Shown one piece after another: positions 9,502 through 18,851 of a stretch of 64,000 nt of DNA. This DNA comes from Paraburkholderia sp. UYCP14C (GTDB lineage Bacteria; Pseudomonadota; Gammaproteobacteria; Burkholderiales; Burkholderiaceae). The position numbers and the translations under genes were made by a program. The notes under the pieces were generated by a model. That model searched no databases. It was not told the origin of the DNA and saw nothing but the letters and a program-made list of their open reading frames with translations. Every line of letters starts with the position of its first letter. Position 1 is the first letter of the stretch. The stretch lies in contig NZ_SELS01000029.1 in assembly GCF_004197395.1 (NCBI RefSeq), positions 1 through 64,000 on the forward strand. Reading direction: 5' to 3'.

Positions 9502-10356
9502 ATGGCCAACGAAACACACTCACCCGACTCCATCGCGGTTGCCGAGCGCGTGCGCGAGTTGATGAGCCGGCATGGAATCGGCAAGCGCCAGCAGACCACT
9601 GAGCTATGCCGCATCCTCGATCTGAGTTTTTCTCAGGGGCACCGCAAACTACGCGGTAATAGTCCGTGGACGCTGTCGCAGATCAAGAAAGTCGCGGAAG
9701 TATTCGACGAACCCGCGGCGCAGCTGTTCGGCGCGCAGTCGCTCGACCCGGGCGTCGTCGGTGCGATCGCCCAGGAGGCGGTGTTCTGCATCGGCGCGAC
9801 CGAAATCGCCTGCACCGCGTGGGTCGGCGCCGCGCTCGAGCCGGGTAGCCGACCAGAGTTCGTCGCCTACTCGCGGCTCGGTCAATGGCGCGTCGCGCGA
9901 CACGATGGCACGCTGTATCAGAGCGCGTACGAAGTCCACAAGATCGAGATCTATCCGCGCCGCGCCGAAGCCGACAAGCCTACCATCGCGGTCGTCGACG
10001 ACGATTGCGCGAGCGCGGACAACCTGCGCGACTATCTGGAGCGCAGCGGCTTCACGGCGGTCGCGATCTATGGGCTCGCGGCCTTCGGCGAGCAGTTGCA
10101 GACCCAGGTGTTCGATGGCGTGATCATCGACTGGCTGTTCGGCTCGCAAACCTCGGCGGCCGCGATTCGCGCGGTGCGCGCATCGGAGAACCCGGACGCG
10201 CCGATCTTCGTGCTGACCGGCGAACTGCTGACCGGCAAGGCCAGCGAATCGGAAATCAGCGAGGTGATCCGCGATTACGACGTCGCCTGCTACGAGAAGC
10301 CCGCGCGCATGGCGATCCTCGTCGCCGATCTGTCGAAGCGGCTGAATCGGCCCTGA
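9502..10356 (+). CDS. BetR-type HTH regulator with C-terminal receiver domain
   Basis: The 284-residue protein has a BetR-like helix-turn-helix region at residues ~10-75 (GKRQQTTELCRILDLSFSQGHRKLRG). A middle segment follows, and then a CheY-type receiver at ~155-280. The receiver keeps the acidic pocket (VVDDD), the phospho-acceptor Asp (VIIDW), the switch Thr (VLTGE) and the Lys (YEKP), so it should be phosphorylatable. The order HTH-then-receiver is the reverse of most response regulators. It is convergent with the hybrid kinase at 10388-12235, which is its most likely partner, though this is inference from position. Confidence 0.8.
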   Translation: MANETHSPDSIAVAERVRELMSRHGIGKRQQTTELCRILDLSFSQGHRKLRGNSPWTLSQIKKVAEVFDEPAAQLFGAQSLDPGVVGAIAQEAVFCIGATEIACTAWVGAALEPGSRPEFVAYSRLGQWRVARHDGTLYQSAYEVHKIEIYPRRAEADKPTIAVVDDDCASADNLRDYLERSGFTAVAIYGLAAFGEQLQTQVFDGVIIDWLFGSQTSAAAIRAVRASENPDAPIFVLTGELLTGKASESEISEVIRDYDVACYEKPARMAILVADLSKRLNRP

Positions 10357-10387
10357 ACCGCGCGCCCCGTGCGCGGCAGCGCCGCCC

Positions 10388-12235
10388 TCACGCCTGATGC
10401 CGCGCCGCCAGCGCCCGCTGCAATGCGTGCTTCAGATCCTCGTAATGTACTGGCTTTAACAACGCCTCGAACACCGACGGCGCGCCAGTCCCGCCACCTT
10501 CGCCATCCCGCATGACCTCCGGCGCGTACGCGCTGACCACGATCACCGGTACGCCCGCTGACGGTCCGCCGCGCGCCGCGAAGTCTTCCAGAAACGTGTA
10601 GCCGTCGCGCTCCGGCATGTGCAGATCGAGCAGCACGACTTCGCAGCGGTGTGTATCGAGCCACGCGAGCGCGTCGTTGGCATTGCCGAGCGCGAGCGAG
10701 TCGTAGCCCATGTGCGCGACCATTTCGCTGAGCGACTCGCGGATCAGCCGGTTGTCGTCGACGATCAGCACGCACGGCCGCGCGTCGCCCGGTCCGGCTG
10801 GCTCCTCGACGTCGACCGGCTCGACGGTCGCCACCGGCACGACCGGAATCGTCACCGTGAAGCGGGTGCCTTCGCCCACCGTGCTGGCGACGTCGACCGT
10901 GCCACCGAACAGCTTGACGAGCCCCTGCACGATCGTGAGCCCCATGCCGGCGCCTTCGAAGCGGCGCGTGCGCGACGCGTCGAGCTGCGTGAATTCCTCG
11001 AAGATCCGCGGGATCTGCGCGGACGGCACGCCCGGCCCCGTATCGCTGACGACGAAAATCAGCAGCGCCGGCTGCTGGCGCAGTTCGACGCGCACCGTGC
11101 CGGTCTCGGTGTAGCGGATCGCGTTGGTGACGAGGTTGTTGACGATCTGCCGGATCCGGTGCGGGTCCGACTCGACCAGCCCGCTCCCGCCGCTCGCCTC
11201 GCTTTCGAGCTTGAGCCCGCGCGACTTGGCGGACATCGTGTGTTCATCGACGATCGACGCCAGCAGCTCGCGCGGCTCGAAATGCTGGTGCCGCAGTTCG
11301 AGCTTGCCGGCGCCAAGGCGGGCGTAGTCGGTCAGGTCCTTCATCTGCGCTTCGAGATGGCGTGCCGCGGTTTCGAGCCGCTGGATCACCTTGCGGTCGG
11401 CCTCCGTGTGGTAGTTGAAGCCGAGCAGTTCCACCGACGACACGATCGCATGCAACGGTGTGCGCAGCTCATGGCTGATCATGCCGAGAAACGCATCCTT
11501 CGCGAGGCTCGCCTCGCGCGCCGCGCGGCTCGCCTGATGCTCGGCTTCCAGCGCCGCGCGCTGCTGGCGCATGAGCCGCGTGCGGCGCCGGCCGTTGAGC
11601 ACCAGCAGCAGCGTCGCCGCCGCCGACAGCAACAGCAGCACCAGACCGCCCGCGAACAGGATGCGGCGCTTGTCGATGAAATCGCGGTTCATCGCCTCGC
11701 GGTCGGCGACGTCGGCGAAACGGCGCGACAGCGCGAGATCGTTGACCTCGCTCCAGTGCTGGCGCAGCTGCGCATCGATGTGCCCGGCACGGGCGCGGTC
11801 GCGCGGCAATACGTCGATCTCGGGCTGGATCTCGTCGAGCACGTTCTCGAGCGTCTTGATTTCGTCGAGCTGCCGTTGCAACAGAGCGAGCTGCGCGGAG
11901 AGCCGCTGGGTCGAGCCGGCCATCACACGCAGCTTCGATTGCAGCAGCTGGAAGCGCAGCAGCAGCCGCTGAAAGTCGTCGTCGCTACCGGATTGATACA
12001 GCAGCAGCTGGTTCTCGAAGCGCGCGTACGCGATCTGCAGTTGCGCGGCGTCCCAGTAGAAACCGTCGTAGGTGCCGGTCAACTGCTCGGTCGCGCGCGG
12101 GTTCAACAGGTTTGCATAGAGCAGATAGCCGATCGCGCCGGCGGGCGCCGCGAGCGCCGTCAGCCAGATCAGCACATACAACACGCGCCGCCACGGACGG
12201 CGCGCTATTTGACGATGAGGGCCTTGATCTGCCAT
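10388..12235 (-). CDS. Membrane hybrid sensor histidine kinase
   Basis: The 615-residue kinase has TM1 (about 19-41), a ~150-residue mostly helical periplasmic domain with Gln/Leu-rich stretches, and TM2 (about 190-212). The cytoplasmic part carries HisKA with ISHELRTPLHAI (phospho-His), a HATPase with the N box NNLVTNAIRY, G1 DTGPGV and G2 GAGMGL, and a C-terminal receiver (VLIVDDN...VLLDLHMPE...VSAYAP...KPV). All catalytic residues are present. Its start codon lies inside the 3' end of the upstream pterin-fold gene (31-base overlap), suggesting coupled translation and a shared sensing role. The BetR-receiver regulator faces it. Confidence 0.92.
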   Translation of the reverse strand: MADQGPHRQIARRPWRRVLYVLIWLTALAAPAGAIGYLLYANLLNPRATEQLTGTYDGFYWDAAQLQIAYARFENQLLLYQSGSDDDFQRLLLRFQLLQSKLRVMAGSTQRLSAQLALLQRQLDEIKTLENVLDEIQPEIDVLPRDRARAGHIDAQLRQHWSEVNDLALSRRFADVADREAMNRDFIDKRRILFAGGLVLLLLSAAATLLLVLNGRRRTRLMRQQRAALEAEHQASRAAREASLAKDAFLGMISHELRTPLHAIVSSVELLGFNYHTEADRKVIQRLETAARHLEAQMKDLTDYARLGAGKLELRHQHFEPRELLASIVDEHTMSAKSRGLKLESEASGGSGLVESDPHRIRQIVNNLVTNAIRYTETGTVRVELRQQPALLIFVVSDTGPGVPSAQIPRIFEEFTQLDASRTRRFEGAGMGLTIVQGLVKLFGGTVDVASTVGEGTRFTVTIPVVPVATVEPVDVEEPAGPGDARPCVLIVDDNRLIRESLSEMVAHMGYDSLALGNANDALAWLDTHRCEVVLLDLHMPERDGYTFLEDFAARGGPSAGVPVIVVSAYAPEVMRDGEGGGTGAPSVFEALLKPVHYEDLKHALQRALAARHQA

Positions 12236-12774
12236 ACGAATTTCGAGTCGCCGAGCGCGCCGGTCAGTTCATCGGGGAAAGCGTCGCGCGGGTAGATCAG
12301 AAACAGCGGCCCGAAGTCGCTGAGTTTCAGGCGCTGGCCGTTCATGCTGTACGCGACGATCACGCCGTAGCGGTCGCAGTCCGACACCGGCACGGTGTAG
12401 GTGTAGTCGTCGAACGTGTGGAGCTCCACTTCGGTGCCGTGCGCGCCGACGGCCTTCAGGATGTCGGCGAGCCTGGGGCCGGCGAAGGTCGAGCGCGGCG
12501 TCCAGGTGGTCGAGGTCGTGATCGTATGCACGGGCAGCGCGAGCAGTTGGGCCTCGCTGAAATGATAGGTGCGATGCGCGGCGTCGTTGGTGTTGGCGAT
12601 CTTGCCCTGCACGTCGAGCGACAGCGCCGGCGACTGTGGCGCGCCCGGCTGCGCCTGCGCGCAACAGACCGCCAGCCCGACGATCAGCCCGCTCAGCGCC
12701 GTCAGCCAGCGCATCCGCCAGCGCACACCAGTTCCACCGGCCGCATTGCGCGGCGTTGCAATCAGGTTGGCCAT
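12205..12774 (-). CDS. Secreted molybdopterin-oxidoreductase-fold protein
   Basis: The 189-residue product has an export signal (hydrophobic 23-38, cleavage near AQA) and a compact domain resembling the sulfite-oxidase-type molybdopterin-binding fold (LALPVHTITTSTTWTPRSTFAGPRLADIL...DDYTYTVPVSD...YSMNGQRLKLSDFGPLFLIYP). The Cys that normally ligates molybdenum is not evident; the only Cys in the mature part is in VSDCDRYG. A catalytic role is therefore doubtful and a ligand-binding or sensory role is plausible. It overlaps the start of the hybrid kinase gene by 31 bases and is probably its periplasmic accessory. Confidence 0.75.
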   Translation of the reverse strand: MANLIATPRNAAGGTGVRWRMRWLTALSGLIVGLAVCCAQAQPGAPQSPALSLDVQGKIANTNDAAHRTYHFSEAQLLALPVHTITTSTTWTPRSTFAGPRLADILKAVGAHGTEVELHTFDDYTYTVPVSDCDRYGVIVAYSMNGQRLKLSDFGPLFLIYPRDAFPDELTGALGDSKFVWQIKALIVK

Positions 12775-13045
12775 TTGCTTTTTTTATCCGTTTTCGTTGA
12801 TCCGCCAGACCGCGATCAGCGCCACGGCCGGACGATCTCGTGCCACGCGAAGTATTCCGCCTTGCCGTGCCGTCAAACGCGTGCCACCCCGACACGCGAC
12901 CTTTGACCCGCATGCATAATATCGCCAAAATGCGCTGACTCAAAAACGGGGGACCCGCGCTGTCGCGCCAGTGCGTCAGCCCGCACCGCGCGCAGCTCCC
13001 CGCGGACCATCGCCTTCCCTTGCGCCACGCGGCGCCTCGATAGTC

Positions 13046-13993
13046 ATGAACAAGCCGGTCCTGCCTCTGACGTACGAACAGCTCGATCACTGGATCGAAT
13101 CGCTGCAACCCGCGTTGCTCGCCGAGCGTTTCACGATGGCGCTCGGCATTCTGCGCGGCGGCGCGCCGCTCGCGCTGATGGTGTCGCACACGGTCGGCGC
13201 GCCGGTCGCGTTTCTGCGCTACGACCGCCAGACGCGCGCGGTCGCATGGGATTCGACACTGCCGATCCCGCCCGCGGGCTCGAAAGTGCTGCTGTGCGAG
13301 GACATCGCCGGACGCGGATTTACGCTCGTCGATTGCATCGGGTTTCTGCAGGCCCACGGGCTCGAAGTCAAAACGCTGACCGCCGCGGTCGATGAGCTGA
13401 GCCGCGCACAGCCCGACTACGCGATCGATGCGCGCGGCTACTTCGCCCTCTTCCCGTGGGAGCGCCAGGCGTACACCGAGCGCTATCGCGACGACTGGGC
13501 GCGCGTCGAAGCCGGCGCCGCGCCCGCGATGGCCGACGACCACGAATACGCGGCGTATGCGATCGACCTCGACGGCATCCTGCTGCCTGACGTACCGCTC
13601 GCGCGCTATGACGAGGACCTCGCCGCCGCGCTCGCCGAACGCGACGCGCTGCCGCCGTTCGAGGTGCTGCCCGGCATCGACCTGCGGCACGTGCGCACGA
13701 TCATCACGGGCCGCCCGGAGGTGGATCGCGCGCGCACCGAAGCGTGGCTCGCGCGACACGGCTTCGCTCACATGGAACTGGTGATGCGCGCGCCCGGTTT
13801 GCACGACGACAGCCCCGCCGGCGCGGCTGCGCACAAGGCGAGCGCGGCGCTGCGCGCGGGTGTCACGCACTTCGTCGAAAGCGATCCGGTGCAGGCGCTG
13901 CTGATCGCGCAGCAGGCGCCGTTGCTGCGTGTGATCTGGTGGGATGCGCTGACGCGCACGGGAATGCTGGTGAGCGCCAGGGCGTGGAGCTGA
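13046..13993 (+). CDS. Phosphoribosyltransferase-HAD domain fusion
   Basis: The 315-residue protein has two halves. Residues 1-~150 form a type I phosphoribosyltransferase-like domain: GILRGGAPLALMVS (substrate loop) and VLLCEDIAGRGFTLVDC (about 81-97), where the PRPP loop EDIAGRGFT is close to the usual DDxxxTGxT. Residues ~165-315 form a HAD-like phosphatase domain: AIDLDGIL (motif I DxDG, about 171-178), TIITGR (motif II), a Lys in AAHKAS (motif III) and VESDPVQA (motif IV). The ATG at 13046 is chosen because homology begins there. Substrates are unknown; a nucleotide salvage or repair role would fit both halves. Confidence 0.75.
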   Translation: MNKPVLPLTYEQLDHWIESLQPALLAERFTMALGILRGGAPLALMVSHTVGAPVAFLRYDRQTRAVAWDSTLPIPPAGSKVLLCEDIAGRGFTLVDCIGFLQAHGLEVKTLTAAVDELSRAQPDYAIDARGYFALFPWERQAYTERYRDDWARVEAGAAPAMADDHEYAAYAIDLDGILLPDVPLARYDEDLAAALAERDALPPFEVLPGIDLRHVRTIITGRPEVDRARTEAWLARHGFAHMELVMRAPGLHDDSPAGAAAHKASAALRAGVTHFVESDPVQALLIAQQAPLLRVIWWDALTRTGMLVSARAWS

Positions 13994-14049
13994 GCACAAC
14001 GTTCCGCGTGCGCAGCAGCGCAACGCAACACAGCGCCCGAACGCCGCCG

Positions 14050-15717
14050 CTACTTGTCCTTCGCCTCGCGCAACTGCAAATGCCGCGCGGCCCGCTGCGA
14101 CGCGACGACGATCAGCTTCATCGTCGCGCGCGTCGCGCCGACGAACAGCTTGCGCGCGACGCGCTCGTCGAACGCGTCGAAGTCGATCTCGGTGAAGATC
14201 ACGCACGGCGCCGCCTGCCCCTTGAAGCGGTAGATCGACTCGAACAGCACGTCGCCTTCGCGATACTCCGGGTTGCCGAACAGATCGTATTTGCCGGTGA
14301 AACTGCGCAGCCGATGCGGTCCGAGATGGTCGAGCCCGCTCATCGCCGAGCCCTCGCGGCCGCGAAACGACAGCACCACGATGTCCTGCTTGCGAAAGCC
14401 GAGCGCGAGCGCGTGGGTGATCGCGCGCTTGGTCGCGTCGATACTGCTTTCGACGGCCTGCGTTTCGTCGTAGACCGACACCGACACCTCGGAACCGTCG
14501 AACGGACTGCCCGACGCGAGCGACGCGGCGAGCGGCACCGACGAGCCCATCACGTCGCGCAGATAGTCGAGGATGTCGCGCGGACTGCGGTAATTGGTGG
14601 TTTCCTTCAGCGTGGCCCAGCCGGGTAACGACACCGGCTCGCGCATGTACAGATTCTGCAGTGGGTCTTCGAGCCACCACCACGCGCCGCCCGGCCGCAG
14701 CAGCCGCTCGAGCGCGGCAATCCACGACTGCTGGAAATCCTGTCCTTCGTCGACGATCAGCACGTCGAACTGCCAGCGCGGGTCGATCGGCGTATCGGCG
14801 AATCCGGCCTCCAGTTGATCGAACACCTGCGCGGACTGGAAATCGGGCGCGCGGCCCGCGTCGCGCGCGATCCAGTCGCACAGCTGGTGATAGTTCGCGA
14901 CCTTCGCCTCCGGCGGCGCGACTCGCGCGATGTGATCGGCGAGCGGCCGGTTGAAGCACACGTACAACGGCCGCTCGCCGCGCGCGACCGCGTCCTTCAT
15001 CACCTGCACCGCGAGTTGCGTCTTGCCGGAGCCCGCCGTGCCGACCACCCGCAACCGGAACGGCGCGAACTCGAGCCGCCGGGCCCATGTCGCGAGTCCT
15101 CCCGAAAGGCGCGTGACGAGCGTGCCCGCCTGGCCGACGAGCGCGCTGGTGTCGGGTGCCAACGCGAGTTCGTCGGCGAGGAAGTGATGGATTTTCGACG
15201 CGCACGGAAGCCGCGGTTCGTCGGCCGGCAGCGCTTCGCGAATGATCGCCGCGAGCCGCTCGCGCCGCGTCGCGTCGACGATGCGCGCGGGATTCACGCC
15301 GGCGATGGCCGCATCCTTGACGATGTGATCGGGGCAGTACAGCAGTTCCTCGATGAAATACGTGCCGGCGCCGAACGCCGCGGTAAAACGCCGGTGCAGG
15401 CTCTCGATCGTATGCGCGAGCGCGATCGCGACGTTGCGCTCGGTCTGCAGATACACCTTGACGAGCCCCTTCGGCGTTTCGCGCAGAAAGCCCGTCTTCT
15501 GCTCGACGATCATCACGCGCCCAGCGGGACTCACGATCACGAAGTCGGCCTCGCCGAACACCGAGAAGTTCTGGTTCAGGCGCGTCCAATGCACGCCGTG
15601 GTAGACGGTGTAGTCGGCGGGCAGTGCCGTTTCGAGCAGCGCGAGGGTTTCCCGTTCGCGCGCCGCCGCGCCGGTCGCTTCGAGGCTTTTCCAGTCGTCG
15701 GGAACAATGCGGGCCAT
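14050..15717 (-). CDS. NERD-domain UvrD/Rep-type helicase
   Basis: The 555-residue protein begins with a nuclease-related NERD domain (GEADFVIVSPAGRVMIVEQKTG, residues ~55-76, with the D and ExK catalytic positions). A superfamily 1 helicase core follows: Walker A GTAGSGKTQ (226-234), the Walker B-like LIVDEGQDF near 318, a TTNYRSP motif, and a C-terminal FVGATRA motif VI. The arrangement suggests a DNA-processing enzyme (nuclease plus helicase), seen in DNA repair and sometimes in defence loci. No defence genes adjoin it here. It stands alone between the PRTase fusion (convergent) and the GST gene (divergent). Confidence 0.85.
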   Translation of the reverse strand: MARIVPDDWKSLEATGAAARERETLALLETALPADYTVYHGVHWTRLNQNFSVFGEADFVIVSPAGRVMIVEQKTGFLRETPKGLVKVYLQTERNVAIALAHTIESLHRRFTAAFGAGTYFIEELLYCPDHIVKDAAIAGVNPARIVDATRRERLAAIIREALPADEPRLPCASKIHHFLADELALAPDTSALVGQAGTLVTRLSGGLATWARRLEFAPFRLRVVGTAGSGKTQLAVQVMKDAVARGERPLYVCFNRPLADHIARVAPPEAKVANYHQLCDWIARDAGRAPDFQSAQVFDQLEAGFADTPIDPRWQFDVLIVDEGQDFQQSWIAALERLLRPGGAWWWLEDPLQNLYMREPVSLPGWATLKETTNYRSPRDILDYLRDVMGSSVPLAASLASGSPFDGSEVSVSVYDETQAVESSIDATKRAITHALALGFRKQDIVVLSFRGREGSAMSGLDHLGPHRLRSFTGKYDLFGNPEYREGDVLFESIYRFKGQAAPCVIFTEIDFDAFDERVARKLFVGATRATMKLIVVASQRAARHLQLREAKDK

Positions 15718-15988
15718 GCGGTGCCTTAGTGGGTTTGGATGCGTGAATCCGTACGCGTCGGCTCAGTGCGCCATTCGTGGTGCGGTCATTGTACGCAACG
15801 CAGCAGCGCTCTGGCGCGGCGGCGCGCGGGCTCGCGCGGCATGCGCGGAGAGCGCGAGACCTCGTGCGGCTGCGCGCGCACAGCGCGTTTCGTACGTCGC
15901 GCAAAGGCGCGCGCATCGTGTATCGTTACTGGCTGAACGCCGCGCGCGAGGCGCGGCTTGCCAACCGTAAGAGAAAAGGATTTACCGG

Positions 15989-16615
15989 ATGATTACGATC
16001 TGGGGACGTGCCAATTCAGTCAACGTCCAGAAAGTTTTGTGGTGCTGCGACGAACTCGTGCTGCCATTCGACCGCATCGACGCGGGCCTGCAATTCGGCC
16101 GCAACAACGAACCCGACTATCTCGCGATGAACCCGACCGGCAAGATTCCCACGCTGGTCGACGACGACTTCGTGCTGTGGGAATCCAACTCGATCCTGCG
16201 CTATCTGGCGATGCAATACGGCGAATCGAGCCTGCTGTATCCGGCCGAGCCGAAACTGCGCGCGCGCATCGACCGCTGGCTGGACTGGTCGCTGTCGACG
16301 CTGCAGCCGTTGGAACGCCCGGTGTTCTGGACGCTCGTGCGCACGCCCGAGGCCCAGCGCGACGCGGCGAAACTCGCCGCCGACGTGAAGGCGGTCACCG
16401 TGCTGTGGCGCCTGCTCGACACGCATCTGCAGGGCCGCTTCTTTCTCGAAGGCGACAAATTCACGCTCGCCGATATCGTGATCGGCGCCTACGCGAAGCG
16501 CTGGTTCGGCCTCGACGGTGTGCAGCGGCCGCCGCTGCCGAGTCTGGAGCGCTGGTACTCGCGTCTCACGACGCGCTCCGGGTTCAAGAAGTATGTGGAT
16601 TTTCCATTGACCTGA
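15989..16615 (+). CDS. Glutathione S-transferase family protein
   Basis: The 208-residue cytoplasmic protein has an N-terminal thioredoxin-like domain (MITIWGRANSVNVQKVLWCCDELVL, then NPTGKIPTLVDDDFVLWESNSILRYLA with the cis-Pro and the ES dipeptide that binds the gamma-glutamyl group). The C-terminal helical domain has the N-capping motif FTLADIVIGAYAKRW. The catalytic residue is probably a Ser or Asn near residue 9-10 (RANSVN). An AGAGAAAAGG-like purine-rich ribosome site precedes the ATG. The substrate is unknown. Confidence 0.92.
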   Translation: MITIWGRANSVNVQKVLWCCDELVLPFDRIDAGLQFGRNNEPDYLAMNPTGKIPTLVDDDFVLWESNSILRYLAMQYGESSLLYPAEPKLRARIDRWLDWSLSTLQPLERPVFWTLVRTPEAQRDAAKLAADVKAVTVLWRLLDTHLQGRFFLEGDKFTLADIVIGAYAKRWFGLDGVQRPPLPSLERWYSRLTTRSGFKKYVDFPLT

Positions 16616-16642
16616 ACATTGCGCGGGTCGGCCCGAACGGGC

Positions 16643-17371
16643 TCAGGCACTCGCCCGACCCGCAAACGCTTCGACCTTGCTCGCGGGGCCCGATACGATC
16701 AGCAGATCCCCCGGCATGACAACCATGTCGGGCCCCGCGTGCCGGAAGTTTTCGCCGGCGCGCTTGACACCCACGACGTTGACACCGAACGCCTCCAGAA
16801 CGTCGCAATCCGCGAGCGGACGGTTGTGTGTCGGCGCCGGCGCATGAATGGTGGCGACCGCAAACCCTGCTCCGAATTCGATGTAGTCGACGATCCGCCC
16901 CGTAATCAGGTGAGCGATCCGTTCGCCCATTTCCGCTTCCGGATGAACCACATGATGAGCGCCGATGCGCTGGGCGATCTGGCCGTGCTCCGTGGTCGCC
17001 GCCTTCACCCAGATGTCCTTGATCTCGAGCTCCGTCAGGGCCATCGCCGTCATCAGGCTCGCCGACAGATCGTTTCCGATCCCTACGATCGCATGGGGGA
17101 AATCGGCGACACCCAATTGACGCAAGGTATGCACGTTGGTCGCATCGGCCTGGACGGTATGCGTCAACCGGTCCGCCCACAACTGCACCTGCTGCGCGTC
17201 CCGGTCGATGCCCATGACCTCATGGCCGAGGCGAACGAGCGACTCCGCCACCGCACAGCCGAAGCGCCCCAAACCGATGACGACGACGCCGTCGCCCTTC
17301 GTAAAGCCGAACGAAGTCCTGAACAGGTCAGCCAACAATTGGATGCTCCTCGGGGTAGCTGAATTGCGCAC
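16643..17371 (-). CDS. KtrA/TrkA-type potassium channel regulatory subunit (RCK protein)
   Basis: The 242-residue protein has one RCK_N Rossmann domain (VVVIGLGRFGCAVAESLVRLGHEVMGIDRD, about 29-58, nucleotide-binding GxGxxG...D) and one RCK_C domain at the C-terminus (LADCDVLEAFGVNVVGVKRAG...VVMPGDLLIVSG). Single-RCK proteins of this size form octameric gating rings on KtrB-type channels and bind NAD(H)/ATP. Its start overlaps the end of the upstream KtrB-like gene by 44 bases, which supports an obligate pair. Confidence 0.9.
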   Translation of the reverse strand: MRNSATPRSIQLLADLFRTSFGFTKGDGVVVIGLGRFGCAVAESLVRLGHEVMGIDRDAQQVQLWADRLTHTVQADATNVHTLRQLGVADFPHAIVGIGNDLSASLMTAMALTELEIKDIWVKAATTEHGQIAQRIGAHHVVHPEAEMGERIAHLITGRIVDYIEFGAGFAVATIHAPAPTHNRPLADCDVLEAFGVNVVGVKRAGENFRHAGPDMVVMPGDLLIVSGPASKVEAFAGRASA

Positions 17372-18656
17372 GCCGCTCGATCAGCACCAACGACGTCGCA
17401 AAGGTAATGGTTCCGACCCGGCCGACGTACATGAGCGAGATGATCACCAACTGCGCCGGCGCGGGAAGTTGACCTGTGATTCCCGTTGACAGTCCGACCG
17501 TACCGAATGCCGAAATCACCTCGAAGATCACCTGATCGGTAGGGAAATCGGTGATGTGCAGAATCACGAGCGTGCCGATCGTGACCACGACGCCACCCAG
17601 CGCCACGACGGTGATCGCCTGGCGCTGCGCGGACGCGCTGACACGGCGCCCGAACGCTTCGATATCGCCACGTCCACGAATCTCGGCAAGCACGAGCAGG
17701 CCCAGAATGGCGACGGTGCCGATCTTGACGCCCCCTGCCGTTCCCGCGCTGCCGCCGCCAACGAACATCAGGAAGTAATGCAGAGCCCAGCTGTCGTGAC
17801 TCATTGCACCGATGTCGAGCGAGTTGAAGCCCGCCGTGCGCGCGGATACCGACGCAAAAGCCGCCGAAAGGAGTTTCTCGCCGACCGGCATCGCACCCAG
17901 GGTCTTCGGATTGGCCCATTCGAACAGCAGCACTGCAAGAAAACCGCCGAGCAACAGCGCGCCCGTGACCACTAAAGTGAGCCTCGTGTGCAATGAAAGC
18001 TGACGGGCACCCCGAAGTTTTTCCCGCAGATCGTAGAGAACCGGGAACCCGATTCCCCCGACGACGATCGCGACCATCACCGGCACCAGCATCGACGCGT
18101 CGGCGGCATAGCGCATCAGACTATCCGGGTGAATCGAAAAGCCCGCGTTGTTGAACGCGGAGACCGCATGAAACCAGCCGCTCCACGCGGCCTCGCCCCA
18201 TTGCAGCTTGTATCCGAAATGAAGCCTGATCGAAAGCCAGAGTGCAATGCCCAGTTCGGTGAAGAGCGTCACGACGAACACCAGGCGCGCCACGCTGCGG
18301 ATGTCCCCCAGACGCAGGGTGTGCGTTTCCACCTGGGTGATCAGTCTCGCTCGCAGCGGTAAGGACCGGTTGACCATGAGTCCCAGCAACGTGGCGGCGG
18401 TCATCATGCCGAAGCCGCCAATCTGAAACAGCCCGAGGATGACCCACTGCCCGAAGCTCGACCAGTAGCTGCCGGTGTCGACCACGACGAGCCCAGTCAC
18501 GCAGACCGCGGAGGTCGCCGTAAAGAAAGCGGTCAGCCACGGCGCCGCCTCACCTTTGGCCTGCGACAAGGGCGACCTCAAAAGAAGCGTGCCCGCGGCG
18601 ATCGCAATCAAGAATGCCAAGGCTACCGCCCGCGATGGGTGAAGCAGTTGTCTCAT
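17328..18656 (-). CDS. KtrB/TrkH-family potassium uptake membrane subunit
   Basis: This integral membrane protein of about 442 residues contains the four pore repeats of the Trk/Ktr/HKT superfamily. The selectivity-loop segments include TSAVCVTGLVVVDTG, AFNNAGFSIHPDS, SVSARTAGFNSLD and ISAFGTVGLSTGITG. Each carries the central Gly of the K+ filter. It moves K+ (often Na+-coupled) into the cell with the RCK subunit encoded directly downstream. The start is set at ATG 18656 (MRQLLHPSR), preceded by a GACGGGG ribosome-site-like stretch; the open frame extends 17 codons further. It is divergent from zur. Confidence 0.9.
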   Translation of the reverse strand: MRQLLHPSRAVALAFLIAIAAGTLLLRSPLSQAKGEAAPWLTAFFTATSAVCVTGLVVVDTGSYWSSFGQWVILGLFQIGGFGMMTAATLLGLMVNRSLPLRARLITQVETHTLRLGDIRSVARLVFVVTLFTELGIALWLSIRLHFGYKLQWGEAAWSGWFHAVSAFNNAGFSIHPDSLMRYAADASMLVPVMVAIVVGGIGFPVLYDLREKLRGARQLSLHTRLTLVVTGALLLGGFLAVLLFEWANPKTLGAMPVGEKLLSAAFASVSARTAGFNSLDIGAMSHDSWALHYFLMFVGGGSAGTAGGVKIGTVAILGLLVLAEIRGRGDIEAFGRRVSASAQRQAITVVALGGVVVTIGTLVILHITDFPTDQVIFEVISAFGTVGLSTGITGQLPAPAQLVIISLMYVGRVGTITFATSLVLIERRAQFSYPEEHPIVG

Positions 18657-18851
18657 CGATACCCCGTCGACACACATTTCAGAGGCTGATGGACAAAGAA
18701 TAGGCACTATTTGCCAGTCGGGACCCTATTTGTCATTTGTTTTCAGTTGCGCGCCAAGTCCGCCGGCGGCCTTCGGGATGACGGAAATTCCAATTCTGCC
18801 GACGCTCTGACCGACGCGGCATCGCCTTCCCCGAGCCTCTATAATCGACGC

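Noticed and set aside
14050-15717. NERD-helicase as part of a defence island
   Set aside because: No restriction, toxin, reverse transcriptase or other defence genes adjoin it; neighbours are ordinary metabolic genes.
12269-15916. 1215-codon open frame on the minus strand
   Set aside because: It runs antisense across the PRTase fusion and in another frame through the NERD-helicase and pterin-fold genes, all of which have clear domains; its product is Arg-rich and without motifs, as expected from a high-GC shadow.
16643-18656. KtrAB pair as a horizontally acquired segment
   Set aside because: GC appears only slightly lower than the neighbours and there are no repeats, integrase or tRNA borders.
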